Shown here piece after piece: positions 1 through 6,793 of a DNA stretch of 35,269 nucleotides. Position 1 is the first letter of the stretch. Each line of letters opens with the position of its first letter. The notes beneath the pieces are model-generated. The model did not search any database. It was not told the DNA's origin and saw only the letters and a list, made by a program, of their open reading frames with translations. This DNA is from an uncultured Oscillospiraceae bacterium (GTDB lineage Bacteria; Bacillota; Clostridia; Oscillospirales; Ruminococcaceae): positions 1 to 35,269 of the forward strand of contig UQMF01000021.1 in assembly GCA_900542145.1 (NCBI GenBank), given 5' to 3'. A program made the translations under genes and the position numbers.

Positions 1-275
1 TATTCAAAAGTAATTTCTCATTTATCCCGGATACAGAAAAAGCGGCGAAGCTTTCGCTCCGTCGCTGTCTATCTGATTCTACCATATTTTTCTTATAAAA
101 TCAATGTATATATCCGAGAAATACGGTATAATAAAGATACTTAGGTAAGGATTTGCTTTCGCAAAAACTTCAAATACGGATAATAACGCAACAATTCGGC
201 TATAAAATACGGTTTGAGGCAGCTTATATTTTCAAATATGATGGCTGAAAGGCTTACGCCACAAGGTTAAGCCTG
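1..275. other. Intergenic, no gene seen
   Basis: AT-rich stretch with no convincing reading frame on either strand. It contains a TATAAT hexamer at 127-132 without a clear -35 partner, and two small hairpins (around 31-55 and 151-168, TTTGC/GCAAA). It lies downstream of the recombinase remnant at 276-587 (minus) and probably continues the mobile element that extends beyond the left edge. Confidence 0.4.
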
Positions 276-587
276 TCAACGCATTTTCATCTTCATTTCC
301 ATAGAGGAATGAACATAACGGTTGAGCATAATGCTTTCGTTTGAATGTCCAAGCAGCTCGCTCACAGTCTTGGCGTCAAACACGATCTCAATGCATACAG
401 TAGCACAGGTGTGACGAATCAGATGAAAGTTAGCGCTGCGAACATCGCAGCTTTTCAGTACTGCCTTCAAGTGATTCTGCATGGTGCGCGGCTCCACCAG
501 TTTATTAGTTCCCGAAAGGATATAGTCGGAACGTTCGTTTTGTTTCGAAATATCCAAAACAAATGCGGGGACCAGGATATCTCTCAC
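276..587 (-). pseudogene. Tyrosine recombinase, C-terminal fragment
   Basis: This 103-residue frame keeps only the C-terminal half of a tyrosine recombinase catalytic domain. It has the HLIRH motif, the LLGHSN box and the terminal RYVH with the nucleophilic tyrosine. The core-binding domain and the first catalytic arginine (usually in a GLR motif about 100 residues earlier) are absent, so it cannot be active. The only start is a GTG overlapping the stop of the upstream fragment at 584-727, with no credible ribosome binding site. I read it as debris of an older integrated element, distinct from the intact integrase at 3149-4393. Confidence 0.75.
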
Positions 588-727
588 CGAGTATTTTTAC
601 CAGTAGGATTGCATTTCTTGCAGGGAACATACCCGCTGGCAACAGCGCCATCGAAATCTTCAGTATAGGCTTTGTTGGAATCTTTCATCTGCTTGACCGC
701 TGAACAGCTGGGATAATGTATCTTCAC
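584..727 (-). pseudogene. Ada-like metal-binding domain fragment
   Basis: This 47-residue minus-strand frame reads HYPSCSAV near its start and GYVPCKKCNP near its end, with KQMKDSNKAY between. The pattern (HxPxC, then KxMxxSN, then GYxPCxxCxP) is the small cysteine-rich domain found at the C-terminus of many Firmicutes secreted nucleases and ComEC-like proteins, usually annotated as an Ada-type metal-binding domain. The host protein is missing: an in-frame stop lies just upstream. The frame ends in TGA at 584-586, overlapping the GTG of the recombinase fragment. Either two unrelated remnants were joined or this is decayed cargo. Confidence 0.55.
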
Positions 728-748
728 TCGTTTTCAAGCCCCTAAATT

Positions 749-875
749 GTGATATTTCTGATTCGATACTTTGTATTATTGTAACACATTATATCACACA
801 TTTCAATACTAATTGCGGATTTGTTCACATATGATTTACTAGCGTATAGGATAAAATATATCACAGGGGTGATAT
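749..875 (+). promoter_or_regulatory. ATATCAC/GTGATAT operator cluster
   Basis: The heptamer GTGATAT or its complement ATATCAC occurs at 749-755, 791-797, 858-864 and 869-875. The last two form a perfect inverted repeat with a 4-bp spacer that covers the ribosome binding site and start codon of the XRE gene at 874. Another GTGATAT is at 1623-1629, just before the HTH gene at 1631. The placement suggests autorepression by an XRE protein and possible cross-control of the second gene; this is inferred from position only. Confidence 0.5.
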
Positions 876-1188
876 GAATATGACGGAGAAAGAGTTTTCC
901 CTGCGTCTGGCGCAACTCCGCAGTGAAAAGGGAGTATCGGCAAGGGACATGAGCCTGTCCATCGGGCAGAATGCCAGCTACATCAACAATATTGAGAATG
1001 GCAAGGCGCTGCCGTCCATGACGGGATTTTTCTATATATGCGAATACCTGAACATCACGCCCGGAGAGTTTTTCGACGCTGAGAACAGAAATCCGGAAAA
1101 GATTCAGGAGGTCGTAGAAAATCTCAAAAAGCTGGACAGCGAGCAGCTCGACAACATTGCGGCGATAATCAAAGGTCTTGTAAAATAA
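874..1188 (+). CDS. XRE-family transcriptional regulator
   Basis: A 104-residue DNA-binding protein. Residues about 7-62 form a Cro/CI helix-turn-helix: the LAQLRSEKG opening helix, then a recognition region around NASYINNIENGKALPS, then FFYICEYLNITPGEFF. The C-terminal 35 residues are a charged helix, probably for dimerisation. Two in-frame ATGs (874 and 880) follow AGGGGT at 865-870. The start overlaps the ATATCAC-N4-GTGATAT palindrome, so it probably represses itself. It converges on the next XRE gene across a shared hairpin terminator. As a small regulator in a mobile block, it may control element functions. Confidence 0.85.
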   Translation: MNMTEKEFSLRLAQLRSEKGVSARDMSLSIGQNASYINNIENGKALPSMTGFFYICEYLNITPGEFFDAENRNPEKIQEVVENLKKLDSEQLDNIAAIIKGLVK

Positions 1189-1190
1189 CC

Positions 1191-1224
1191 ACAGGCGCAG
1201 CCACCAGAGGACTGCGCCTGTTTC
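1191..1224. terminator. Bidirectional intrinsic terminator
   Basis: A perfect 10-bp stem (ACAGGCGCAG with CTGCGCCTGT) around an 11-base loop, followed by TTT on the plus strand. It lies 3 bp after the XRE stop and 5 bp before the convergent gene's stop, so it can end both transcripts. Confidence 0.8.
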
Positions 1225-1228
1225 ATAT

Positions 1229-1474
1229 TTACCTGATTCCGAGCAGACTGCTGACAGTTACATTGAAGCATTTAGCAATAGTCAATATTTCGATGTCGGT
1301 TACAAATCGCTGTCCTGATTCTATGCGCTGGACCGCATTTTTGTCAATGTCCAGACCAACGACCTGCAATCTGTCTGAAAGCTCTCGCTGTGAGATTTTA
1401 AGCGCTTTGCGGAGTTCTTTCATCTTGATGCCGGTTATGTTATTGCGTCCGTCCGCTGTTCTTGCTTTGAACAT
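1229..1474 (-). CDS. XRE-family transcriptional regulator
   Basis: An 81-residue single-domain Cro/CI helix-turn-helix protein. The HTH includes MKELRKALKISQRELSDRL, a recognition helix near DKNAVQRIESGQRFV, and IEILTIAKCFNVTVSSLLG. The ATG at 1474 is preferred over an in-frame GTG at 1483 because an AGGAGG at 1484-1489 sits nine bases upstream of the ATG. It is divergent from the HTH gene at 1631, and the region between them holds a TATACCC-N8-GGGTATA palindrome. That resembles a phage- or ICE-type switch, but no partner target is proven. Confidence 0.8.
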   Translation of the reverse strand: MFKARTADGRNNITGIKMKELRKALKISQRELSDRLQVVGLDIDKNAVQRIESGQRFVTDIEILTIAKCFNVTVSSLLGIR

Positions 1475-1564
1475 TTTTTGCACCTCCTGTTAAGTGTCAA
1501 TCTTGATATAGGCAACTTTGTCATGATTTGGTTACTGCTAGCTGCGCTTGGTAACACCTATCAT

Positions 1565-1613
1565 TATACCCCATTTATCGGGTATATGCAATACACTTTT
1601 TTCCCATTATAAT
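1565..1613 (+). promoter_or_regulatory. Palindromic operator overlapping a promoter
   Basis: TATACCC at 1565-1571 and GGGTATA at 1580-1586 form an inverted repeat with an 8-bp spacer. A TATAAT -10 box lies at 1608-1613, so the right half of the palindrome falls where the -35 box of the HTH gene at 1631 should be. This placement fits a repressor site. The likely binders are the flanking XRE proteins. Confidence 0.5.
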
Positions 1614-1630
1614 ATAAGATAGGTGATATT

Positions 1631-1849
1631 ATGATAAATTACGACCCTTTCTGGGCATACCTTGCCGATCACGGCATAAGTACATATAAGCTGATAAACA
1701 GCTACGGTGTCAGCAAAGGTCTTATTGATCGAATGAAACATAACAAGGCAATAACAACTTTCACGATCAACGAGCTGTGCAACACATTAAATTGCAGTCT
1801 GAACGACATAATGACGTTCGTTCCAGATAACAAAGAGAATAACGAGTAA
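1631..1849 (+). CDS. Small HTH protein (XRE-like, YozG-type)
   Basis: A 72-residue protein made almost entirely of one helix-turn-helix: YLADHGISTYKLI, then GVSKGLIDRMKHNKAI, then FTINELCNTLNCSLNDIM. It resembles the short Firmicutes XRE-like regulators that lack a dimerisation tail. The ATG follows AGGTGAT at 1621-1627 with good spacing. A GTGATAT heptamer (1623-1629) overlaps the ribosome binding site and matches the repeats upstream of the XRE gene at 874, suggesting shared regulation. The role is not otherwise evident. Confidence 0.7.
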   Translation: MINYDPFWAYLADHGISTYKLINSYGVSKGLIDRMKHNKAITTFTINELCNTLNCSLNDIMTFVPDNKENNE

Positions 1850-1912
1850 GGCTTTCAAGAAATTGGAAGTCTTATTTTTCTTTTGGGCTGAGTGTCTTTT
1901 TGATTATAGGAT

Positions 1913-2248
1913 TTATTCGTCCTCAGATTTGCTTTCAATCATTCTGCGAATGTACCCTTTGACCTCAAACACCTGCGTTGCGCTCAGGCTGTCGATAAGT
2001 TCCTTTGTCTGGGTGCGGACGAGCGCATCGTCCAGCACGGCAAAGTCGCTTACGCCGAGCAGATAATCCACGGAAATTCCGTACATCTTTGACAGTTTCA
2101 CAAGAATATCTATCGGGATCTCTATGGTTCCGTTTTCATACGTTGCTAGCGTGGACTGGTCAATAAAAAGCTGTTCAGCCATCTGCTTCTGGGTCATTTT
2201 GAGTTTCTTCCTCAAAGAACGAATCCTATTACTATAAGACACCGCCAT
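1913..2248 (-). CDS. XRE-family transcriptional regulator
   Basis: A 111-residue regulator with an N-terminal Cro/CI helix-turn-helix (IRSLRKKLKMTQKQMAEQL, STLATYENGTIEIP, ILVKLSKMYGISVDYLLG). A C-terminal helical tail (TKELIDSLSATQVFEVKGYIRRM) is likely for oligomerisation. The ATG at 2248 is chosen because AGGAGG lies seven bases upstream; the frame extends further to an unlikely start at 2284. It is divergent from the leader RNA and xis-int transcript. The GTCATA repeats between the two promoters make it the best candidate repressor of excision, which is an inference. Confidence 0.8.
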   Translation of the reverse strand: MAVSYSNRIRSLRKKLKMTQKQMAEQLFIDQSTLATYENGTIEIPIDILVKLSKMYGISVDYLLGVSDFAVLDDALVRTQTKELIDSLSATQVFEVKGYIRRMIESKSEDE

Positions 2249-2272
2249 GTATTCGCCTCCTTTCCGGATTAT

Positions 2273-2301
2273 AGTATATAACATTCACAATGGTTTTTCA
2301 A
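2273..2301 (-). promoter_or_regulatory. Promoter of the XRE gene at 1913-2248
   Basis: On the minus strand, TTGAAA (2301-2296), a 17-bp spacer and TATACT (2278-2273) form a sigma-A-type promoter about 25-30 bp upstream of the start codon. Confidence 0.6.
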
Positions 2302-2311
2302 CCTACAAGGT

Positions 2312-2338
2312 GTCATAATCGTATGACGTTTTGTCATA
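2312..2338. promoter_or_regulatory. GTCATA operator repeats
   Basis: GTCATA (2312-2317), a 4-bp spacer and TATGAC (2322-2327) form a perfect palindrome. A third GTCATA lies at 2333-2338. The group sits between the minus-strand XRE promoter and the plus-strand extended -10 at 2357-2365, so a bound repressor could control both. Confidence 0.55.
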
Positions 2339-2356
2339 CAAAATTGCGGAATTATA

Positions 2357-2365
2357 TGCTATAAT
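2357..2365 (+). promoter_or_regulatory. Extended -10 promoter of the leader RNA
   Basis: TGCTATAAT is a consensus extended -10 element, which can work without a good -35 box. Transcription would start near 2371-2373. The GTCATA operator lies directly upstream. Confidence 0.6.
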
Positions 2366-2370
2366 AGATA

Positions 2371-2830
2371 CAGGGAAAAATAAGCGGCAGAAACAAAAAC
2401 GCTCCCTTTCGGAGAGTCGGACTAATTTCATTATCCGGAAACAAACTGCCACTTGATTCCCGGACAGTTCTTTGACAACAGAATACCAGAGCAGATACAA
2501 AACCTATCAAACTCAAAGACGTGCGAAGAAATTTCTGCTTCCGATCTGACGGGGTATCTCATTATCAGTGACCACCTTTACATATGCGCGAGAATAACAG
2601 ATATTCTGCCACCTGCCGGCAGTCAAGCCAGAGCCTTGAACGCACAAGGACCTCTATAAGAAACGAGCGTGGAGCAAGATAGCATAATGATACTTCCGGC
2701 GACGGCTTGTCCCACAGGAATGGGCAGGGGTGAAAGTCCCATGTCAGGATGCGTAACTATCTGAGTCTGCTCTGAAAGCGTATCAGAAATTGAAAGCCGT
2801 GGCTCTAAAATACTGAACCACGGCTTTTTA
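2371..2830 (+). ncRNA. Candidate structured leader RNA upstream of xis-int
   Basis: About 460 nt between a promoter and an intrinsic terminator with no credible protein frame. Visible stems include GGCAG 2386-2390 with CTGCC 2446-2450, enclosing CTCC/GGAG (2402-2414) and CGGA/TCCG (2418-2437). Others are AGATAC 2493-2498 with GTATCT 2554-2559, and CCTTG/CAAGG (2634-2649). TGATAC 2688-2693 pairs with GTATCA 2780-2785 and encloses CCCA/TGGG (2711-2724) and GGGG-TGAAAG-TCCC (2727-2740). ACGGCTT at 2702-2708 duplicates the terminator's 3' arm and could pair with AAGCCGT 2794-2800 as an antiterminator. I recognise no known RNA family. The GGGGTGAAAGTCCC hairpin also occurs in group II intron domain I, so an intron remnant is the main alternative. 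Confidence 0.5.
2793..2830 (+). terminator. Intrinsic terminator or attenuator before xis
   Basis: A 10-bp stem (AAAGCCGTGG 2793-2802 with CCACGGCTTT 2818-2827), a 15-base loop and a short U run. It lies 27 bp before the excisionase start, so xis-int transcription from the upstream promoter must read through it. Confidence 0.8.
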
Positions 2831-2856
2831 TAGAATAATGAAAGGGGCTTTCTACC

Positions 2857-3168
2857 TTGTCATCTGATATTTTTAAAGATTACCCTGATATTGTTGAGAT
2901 TTCACAGCTGATGGAAATGCTGAACATTTCAAAATATTCAGCATATAAATTGGTTACTGAAAATAAAATCAAGCACTTGGTCATTGGAAGGAAATACCGA
3001 ATTCCTAAGATCTATGTGATAGAATACGTCAATAGTCAAATAGAAAAAAATCAGATTTACGACTTTAGTGTATTGAAATTTCAAGGCGAAAGTGGTATAA
3101 TAAAGATGTTAGATGAAAGGGTGGACGGTCTTAAAGGAGGACAGCACAGTGACCGGATCACTTTATGA
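2857..3168 (+). CDS. xis: Excisionase-like HTH protein
   Basis: A 103-residue protein. Residues about 10-60 match the MerR-like helix-turn-helix of excisionases (VEISQLMEMLNISKYSAYKL, then IKHLVIGRKYRIPKIYVIEYV, the wing with the IGRxYRIPK signature). Such proteins bend DNA at att sites and bias the integrase toward excision. The start is a TTG at 2857, nine bases after AAAGGGG; no ATG fits. Its 3' end overlaps the integrase start at 3149, so the two are translationally coupled. The C-terminal 40 residues look unstructured. Confidence 0.75.
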   Translation: MSSDIFKDYPDIVEISQLMEMLNISKYSAYKLVTENKIKHLVIGRKYRIPKIYVIEYVNSQIEKNQIYDFSVLKFQGESGIIKMLDERVDGLKGGQHSDRITL

Positions 3169-4393
3169 AAAGCATAACTATTGGGTAATGGTTCTGTATG
3201 GACTAAGCGCAGCTTTGTACCCAGAAAAGAACATTACCGACTTAAGCCAAAAGAAAAAACGCTGGATATCAACGTCTTTGCCGTCAACGGCGAAAAACAA
3301 AAGAACCGCTGAAAAAATGCTCTACGATAACCTCAAAAAGTATGAGCTGGAAGAGAATAGAATATTAGCTGACCCAGATTCGTACAGCTCGCAGCCTAAC
3401 TACGCAAGTGGAGGTCAGGTACTTTTTACAGACTACCTTACTGATTGGCTGGAACGAAAGAAGAACAAAATCCAACTCATCACATGGGAAGGATATGAGG
3501 TGTATGCCCGGAGGCACATTATCCCGTATTTCAATGAGCTTAATCTCACGCTTGCCGAATTAAAGCCGCGTCATTTTGCGGACTACTACGAATACAAGTT
3601 TTCGGGAGGACGTCTTGACAGGAAAAAAGGCGGTCTGGGAAATCGTTCATTGAGAAGCCATGCTCAGCTAATCAAGGCTGTTCTTAACGAGGCGGTAATT
3701 TATGAGTACATATTACGCAATCCTGCTGAAAAAGTACCGATACCCAGAAAGCCAAAAACTGAAAGCGATTCTACCAAGAATGTGTACATGACAGCAGAAG
3801 AAGCTAACGATATGCTTCATAAGCTGAGAGGTGAATGGATTCAGCCGATTGTATTCATAGCGCTGCTCTATGGCTTGCGGAAAAGCGAGGTCCTGGGAAT
3901 AAAATGGAGTGCGGTTGACTTTGAGAAAAACACTATCGAAATCAACCATACCGTTGTCAAGCACAAGTCAATAGTATACCAGGACAGCACCAAAACAGAA
4001 AACAGCCGCAACACCTTTGAACTGCTCCCCGAGGCGAGAGAACTTTTGCTGGACATTCACGCCAGACAGGAGAGGAACAGAGAGATATGCGGCAACGGTT
4101 ATTATGAAAGCGACTATGTGTTTACATGGGACGATGGACATCTGTTCCGTCCGGACGCGATTACCGTTTCGTTCCAAAGAGCATTAAAGCGTCACGGGCT
4201 GCCTGAGATGCGCTTTCATGATCTGAGGCACAGTACGGCAAGCATCTGCTTTGACAAAGGCTGGGACATTGAGAAAATCAAGGTCTGGCTGCGTCATGCG
4301 GATATAGAAACCACAAGCAACATTTACACGCATATATCCAAAAATCGCCAGCATATTCTTGCTGACGCGATGACTGGTACATTCTCACTCTGA
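3149..4393 (+). CDS. int: Tyrosine integrase of an integrative element
   Basis: Site-specific tyrosine recombinase of the Tn916 Int type, about 414 residues. It carries an N-terminal arm-binding region, a SAM-like core-binding domain around residues 95-195 and the catalytic domain. Catalytic residues all appear present: R244 (LLYGLRKSE), H357 and R360 (HDLRH), H383 (WLRHAD) and nucleophile Y393 (IYTH). The GTG at 3149 is chosen because AAAGGAGG lies eight bases upstream; the frame extends further up to 3113. It reads toward the direct repeats at 4451-4468 and the tRNA-derived core at 4529-4540, the usual arrangement for an integrase next to its att site. It appears functional. Confidence 0.9.
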   Translation: MTGSLYEKHNYWVMVLYGLSAALYPEKNITDLSQKKKRWISTSLPSTAKNKRTAEKMLYDNLKKYELEENRILADPDSYSSQPNYASGGQVLFTDYLTDWLERKKNKIQLITWEGYEVYARRHIIPYFNELNLTLAELKPRHFADYYEYKFSGGRLDRKKGGLGNRSLRSHAQLIKAVLNEAVIYEYILRNPAEKVPIPRKPKTESDSTKNVYMTAEEANDMLHKLRGEWIQPIVFIALLYGLRKSEVLGIKWSAVDFEKNTIEINHTVVKHKSIVYQDSTKTENSRNTFELLPEARELLLDIHARQERNREICGNGYYESDYVFTWDDGHLFRPDAITVSFQRALKRHGLPEMRFHDLRHSTASICFDKGWDIEKIKVWLRHADIETTSNIYTHISKNRQHILADAMTGTFSL

Positions 4394-4414
4394 AAAACGG
4401 TTTGCAAAAAAGAA

Positions 4415-4441
4415 AAGGTGTGTTCTAGCACAACACACCTT
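4415..4441 (+). terminator. Terminator after the integrase gene
   Basis: A perfect 10-bp stem (AAGGTGTGTT with AACACACCTT) around a 7-base loop, 22 bp past the int stop. The T run is weak on the plus strand. Confidence 0.6.
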
Positions 4442-4450
4442 AACGATAAA

Positions 4451-4468
4451 TTGTAGACCGTTGTAGAC
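4451..4468 (+). repeat. Candidate arm-type integrase sites
   Basis: TTGTAGAC occurs twice in tandem (4451-4458 and 4461-4468) with a 2-bp gap, 61 bp from the putative att core. Short tandem direct repeats between int and the core are typical arm-binding sites for the integrase N-terminal domain. Binding is inferred. Confidence 0.5.
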
Positions 4469-4528
4469 AAAAATCTCAACTGTCTGATATTTCGGTTCCG
4501 CTAATTCCCTTAACAGAGCCATTTGAAA

Positions 4529-4540
4529 TGGTCGAGATGA
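4529..4540. repeat. Attachment-site core, copy of the tRNA-Pro 3' end
   Basis: TGGTCGAGATGA here is identical to 8991-9002, the CCA, discriminator and acceptor-stem end of tRNA-Pro(CGG). Weaker similarity continues for about 30 bases. The site overlaps a 12-bp palindrome, TGATACGTATCA (4538-4549). This is what integration into a tRNA 3' end leaves behind. It marks the boundary between the integrase-bearing element to the left and the 4.45-kb segment to the right. Confidence 0.7.
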
Positions 4541-4579
4541 TACGTATCAGGTTAGACTCTCTACCTCTGGTAAATCAAA

Positions 4580-5131
4580 TCACATAAGGAGCGCTTCGAT
4601 TTCCTTATCACGCTCTGCGGCTGTGATAATACCCATCTGGCATTTCTGCTCAACCTTTTTGATTGCTTCAAAGTTATCAACACGCTTCTTTAACTGAGCA
4701 ACCTTAGTGTCATACTCAGCCTGACCGATAAGCTCCATTGCAAGTGCCTTGTCAAGCTTCTCGATTTCAGCCTGAACCTGTGCTTCAACAGCAAACTTCT
4801 CCTGGAGGAGAGTCCTATCTTTTCTGCGTTTCTCGATTTCAATCATCTTTGCCTGAAGCTCATCTCTGCGTTCAAACTTGGGGTCAAGCATTTTCAGAAC
4901 ATCAGATACGTCAATGCCCGGCATTTCGCTGGTTTTCTTTACATAATCGACATATTTCTTGCCTATCTGCGTATAGCCGCTCATTATGTCGTTTTCGATG
5001 GAGTCAAGTTCTCTCTTGATTTCTGCAATCTCGGAAGCGTCCTTTGCATCTGTCGCTCCGGTATTGACAACATTCATTGCACCTTTTCCTAAAGAACCTG
5101 CTGTATTCTTGAGATTATTGAAAAAAGCCAT
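4580..5131 (-). CDS. Coiled-coil protein with SHOCT-like C-terminus
   Basis: 183 residues, no signal peptide or membrane segment. After a Gly/Ala-rich N-terminus (FFNNLKNTAGSLGKGAMN) it is almost wholly charged helix with heptad character. Two short repeats at about 135-152 (LIGQAEYDTKVAQLKKRV) and at the end (QMGIITAAERDKEIEALL) resemble SHOCT modules (GxI..eE...K...LL), small oligomerisation or localisation motifs. It has a perfect consensus promoter (5189-5217) and AAGGAG seven bases before the ATG, so strong expression is likely. It is divergent from the XRE gene at 5307. Function unknown. Confidence 0.7.
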   Translation of the reverse strand: MAFFNNLKNTAGSLGKGAMNVVNTGATDAKDASEIAEIKRELDSIENDIMSGYTQIGKKYVDYVKKTSEMPGIDVSDVLKMLDPKFERRDELQAKMIEIEKRRKDRTLLQEKFAVEAQVQAEIEKLDKALAMELIGQAEYDTKVAQLKKRVDNFEAIKKVEQKCQMGIITAAERDKEIEALLM

Positions 5132-5188
5132 GGTGATTCTCCTTCATAGAAATTATTCAGAAAAGTAATTACCTCTTCTGTAAGTCCT

Positions 5189-5217
5189 ATTATATCACTA
5201 ACATGACTATTTGTCAA
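5189..5217 (-). promoter_or_regulatory. Consensus sigma-A promoter
   Basis: TTGACA (5217-5212), a 17-bp spacer and TATAAT (5194-5189) on the minus strand: a perfect match to consensus. It drives the gene at 4580-5131. An ATATAG-A-CTATAT inverted repeat lies just upstream near 5220-5232 and may be the operator of the adjacent XRE protein. Confidence 0.8.
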
Positions 5218-5306
5218 TATATATAGACTATATCAAATTAAATAATCTTTCGAAAGTATAGCCGCCCATGATATAATATATAATAGAAAGAATGGGGTGA
5301 AACGTT

Positions 5307-5645
5307 ATGCAGGGAGATACATTAGGCACAAGGATAAAGCGGTTACGCAAAGGCAGACAGCTTACACAGGCTCAGCTTGCAAAGGAATTGTACCTGAGTG
5401 AAAGCTATGTCGCATATATTGAAACAGACCAGCGCAATCCCAGCATGGATGTTGTAGCCAGAATAGCGGACTATTTTCATGTATCAGCCGATTATCTTAT
5501 CAACGGTGATTCACAGGAACCCTATGAGCGGTACATGAAAAAATGGTCTGATATAATCAAGGGACATTCGCAGAAAGATATTGATACTGCACTGAATATA
5601 GTACAGGCTTTTTTCAGCAGTATAGACAGCAACTCTGACAGCTAG
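5307..5645 (+). CDS. XRE-family transcriptional regulator
   Basis: A 112-residue regulator with an N-terminal Cro/CI helix-turn-helix (RIKRLRKGRQLTQAQLAKELYLSE and SYVAYIETDQRNPSMDVVARIADYF, then VSADYLINGD), followed by a helical tail of about 40 residues. It is preceded by GGGGTG with 7-base spacing and a TATAAT at 5272-5277. It is divergent from the coiled-coil gene and likely controls the shared 175-bp regulatory region. A strong terminator follows its stop. Confidence 0.85.
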   Translation: MQGDTLGTRIKRLRKGRQLTQAQLAKELYLSESYVAYIETDQRNPSMDVVARIADYFHVSADYLINGDSQEPYERYMKKWSDIIKGHSQKDIDTALNIVQAFFSSIDSNSDS

Positions 5646-5651
5646 TATAAA

Positions 5652-5686
5652 AAATCTCCTAACGCCCCAAAGACGTTAGGAGATTT
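5652..5686 (+). terminator. Intrinsic terminator after the XRE gene
   Basis: A perfect 13-bp stem (AAATCTCCTAACG with CGTTAGGAGATTT) with a 9-base loop, 7 bp after the stop codon. Confidence 0.85.
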
Positions 5687-5752
5687 CTCATTTAGAGATA
5701 AAATAGTAAGTATGCCGATTAGACTTAACCTCAAAGCTGGTAATGCGCTTAA

Positions 5753-6793
5753 ACTGGCATCGCTGAATATATCGACCGTGCAAAATCAGGAACTACAACT
5801 GCAAGACGTGACAGATTCAACCAGATGATACTGGACAGCAGGAACGGAGAATTCCAGTATGTCATTACAAGCAAAATCGACAGATTCGCAAGGAACGTAA
5901 AGGATTTCTACATCAGCGAAAACAAGCTGGACGAAAACGGCGTAAAGTACATATCTGCTACGGAGTATTACGATGATAGTACAATGTCAGGTATCATAAT
6001 TAAGGCTCTCGGAGTAGCGGCGGCAGATGGATACAGTAAGAACCTCGCTAACGAACTCGTCAAGGGAAAGATGGTGAACGCCAAGAGAGCCAAGCACAAC
6101 GGCGGAATTGCTCCCCTGGGCTATGATGTAGAACTATCCACCGGAACGCTGAAAATAAACGAGGAAGAAGCAAAGGCTGTCCGTCTGATATTCGATATGT
6201 ACGTCAGTGGAAACAGCTACGGAGACATATGCCATAAGCTGAACGAACTGGGATATACCACGAAGAAACAGGGGAAATTCGGCAAGAACTCCCTGTATGA
6301 CATTCTCCATAATGAGAAGTACATGGGCGTATATGTATTCAACAAGCGTGCCGGAAAGAAAAACAGCCATGCCAGAAAGCCGGATAACGAGATAGTCCGC
6401 ATAGAGAACGGCGTCCCTGCTATTATCTCTAAGGAAGTATTCGACAAGGCGGCAAAGCTCATGGAGTACAACAAGCGCAACTCCGGAGCAAATACAGCCA
6501 AGCATAATTATATGCTGAGCGGATTAGTCAGGTGCGGTCACTGCGGCTGTATGATGAGCGGCTGTGCAAAGAAGAACGGAAAAGGCATAGTGACCCATGT
6601 GTACCGCTGTGGACATAAGCCGGGAGAGAAATGCGAGAACCATGAGATAAACAGTGATAAACTGGACGAATTCGTCATTACAATGGTGAAGAAATACCTG
6701 CTCTGTAAGGAGAACATTCCGGTACTGCTGAATATTCTCCGGGAACTCAGCGCAAAGCGTATTACAGGTATCAGCGATGATATCGGTGAGTAA
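5753..6793 (+). pseudogene. Large serine recombinase, truncated at both ends
   Basis: Frame of about 346 residues, open from an in-frame stop at 5750. Recognisable homology begins at EYIDRAKSGTTT (5765), continues through the catalytic-domain segment SKIDRFARN, the recombinase domain (KHNGGIAPLGYDV) and the zinc-ribbon (VRCGHCG, YRCGH), and stops at 6793. The first roughly 50 residues, carrying the nucleophilic serine, are missing, and so is the C-terminal coiled coil. The ATG at 5825 lies inside the catalytic domain and is not a true start. This is a decayed Tn4451/TnpX-type recombinase. Its 3' end abuts a second copy. Confidence 0.8.

Noticed and set aside
2453..2659. 68-codon plus-strand frame within the leader region
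   Set aside because: It needs an ATT start, has no ribosome binding site, and its composition follows the hairpins; better explained as RNA structure.
2701..2830. Group II intron or maturase-related domain
   Set aside because: Only the GGGGTGAAAGTCCC hairpin is suggestive. No GUGYG 5' end, no domain V signature and no reverse transcriptase nearby, so it is kept as an alternative, not a call.
5712..5828. 38-codon frame starting at ATG 5712
   Set aside because: It overlaps the recombinase remnant in another frame and has no ribosome binding site.
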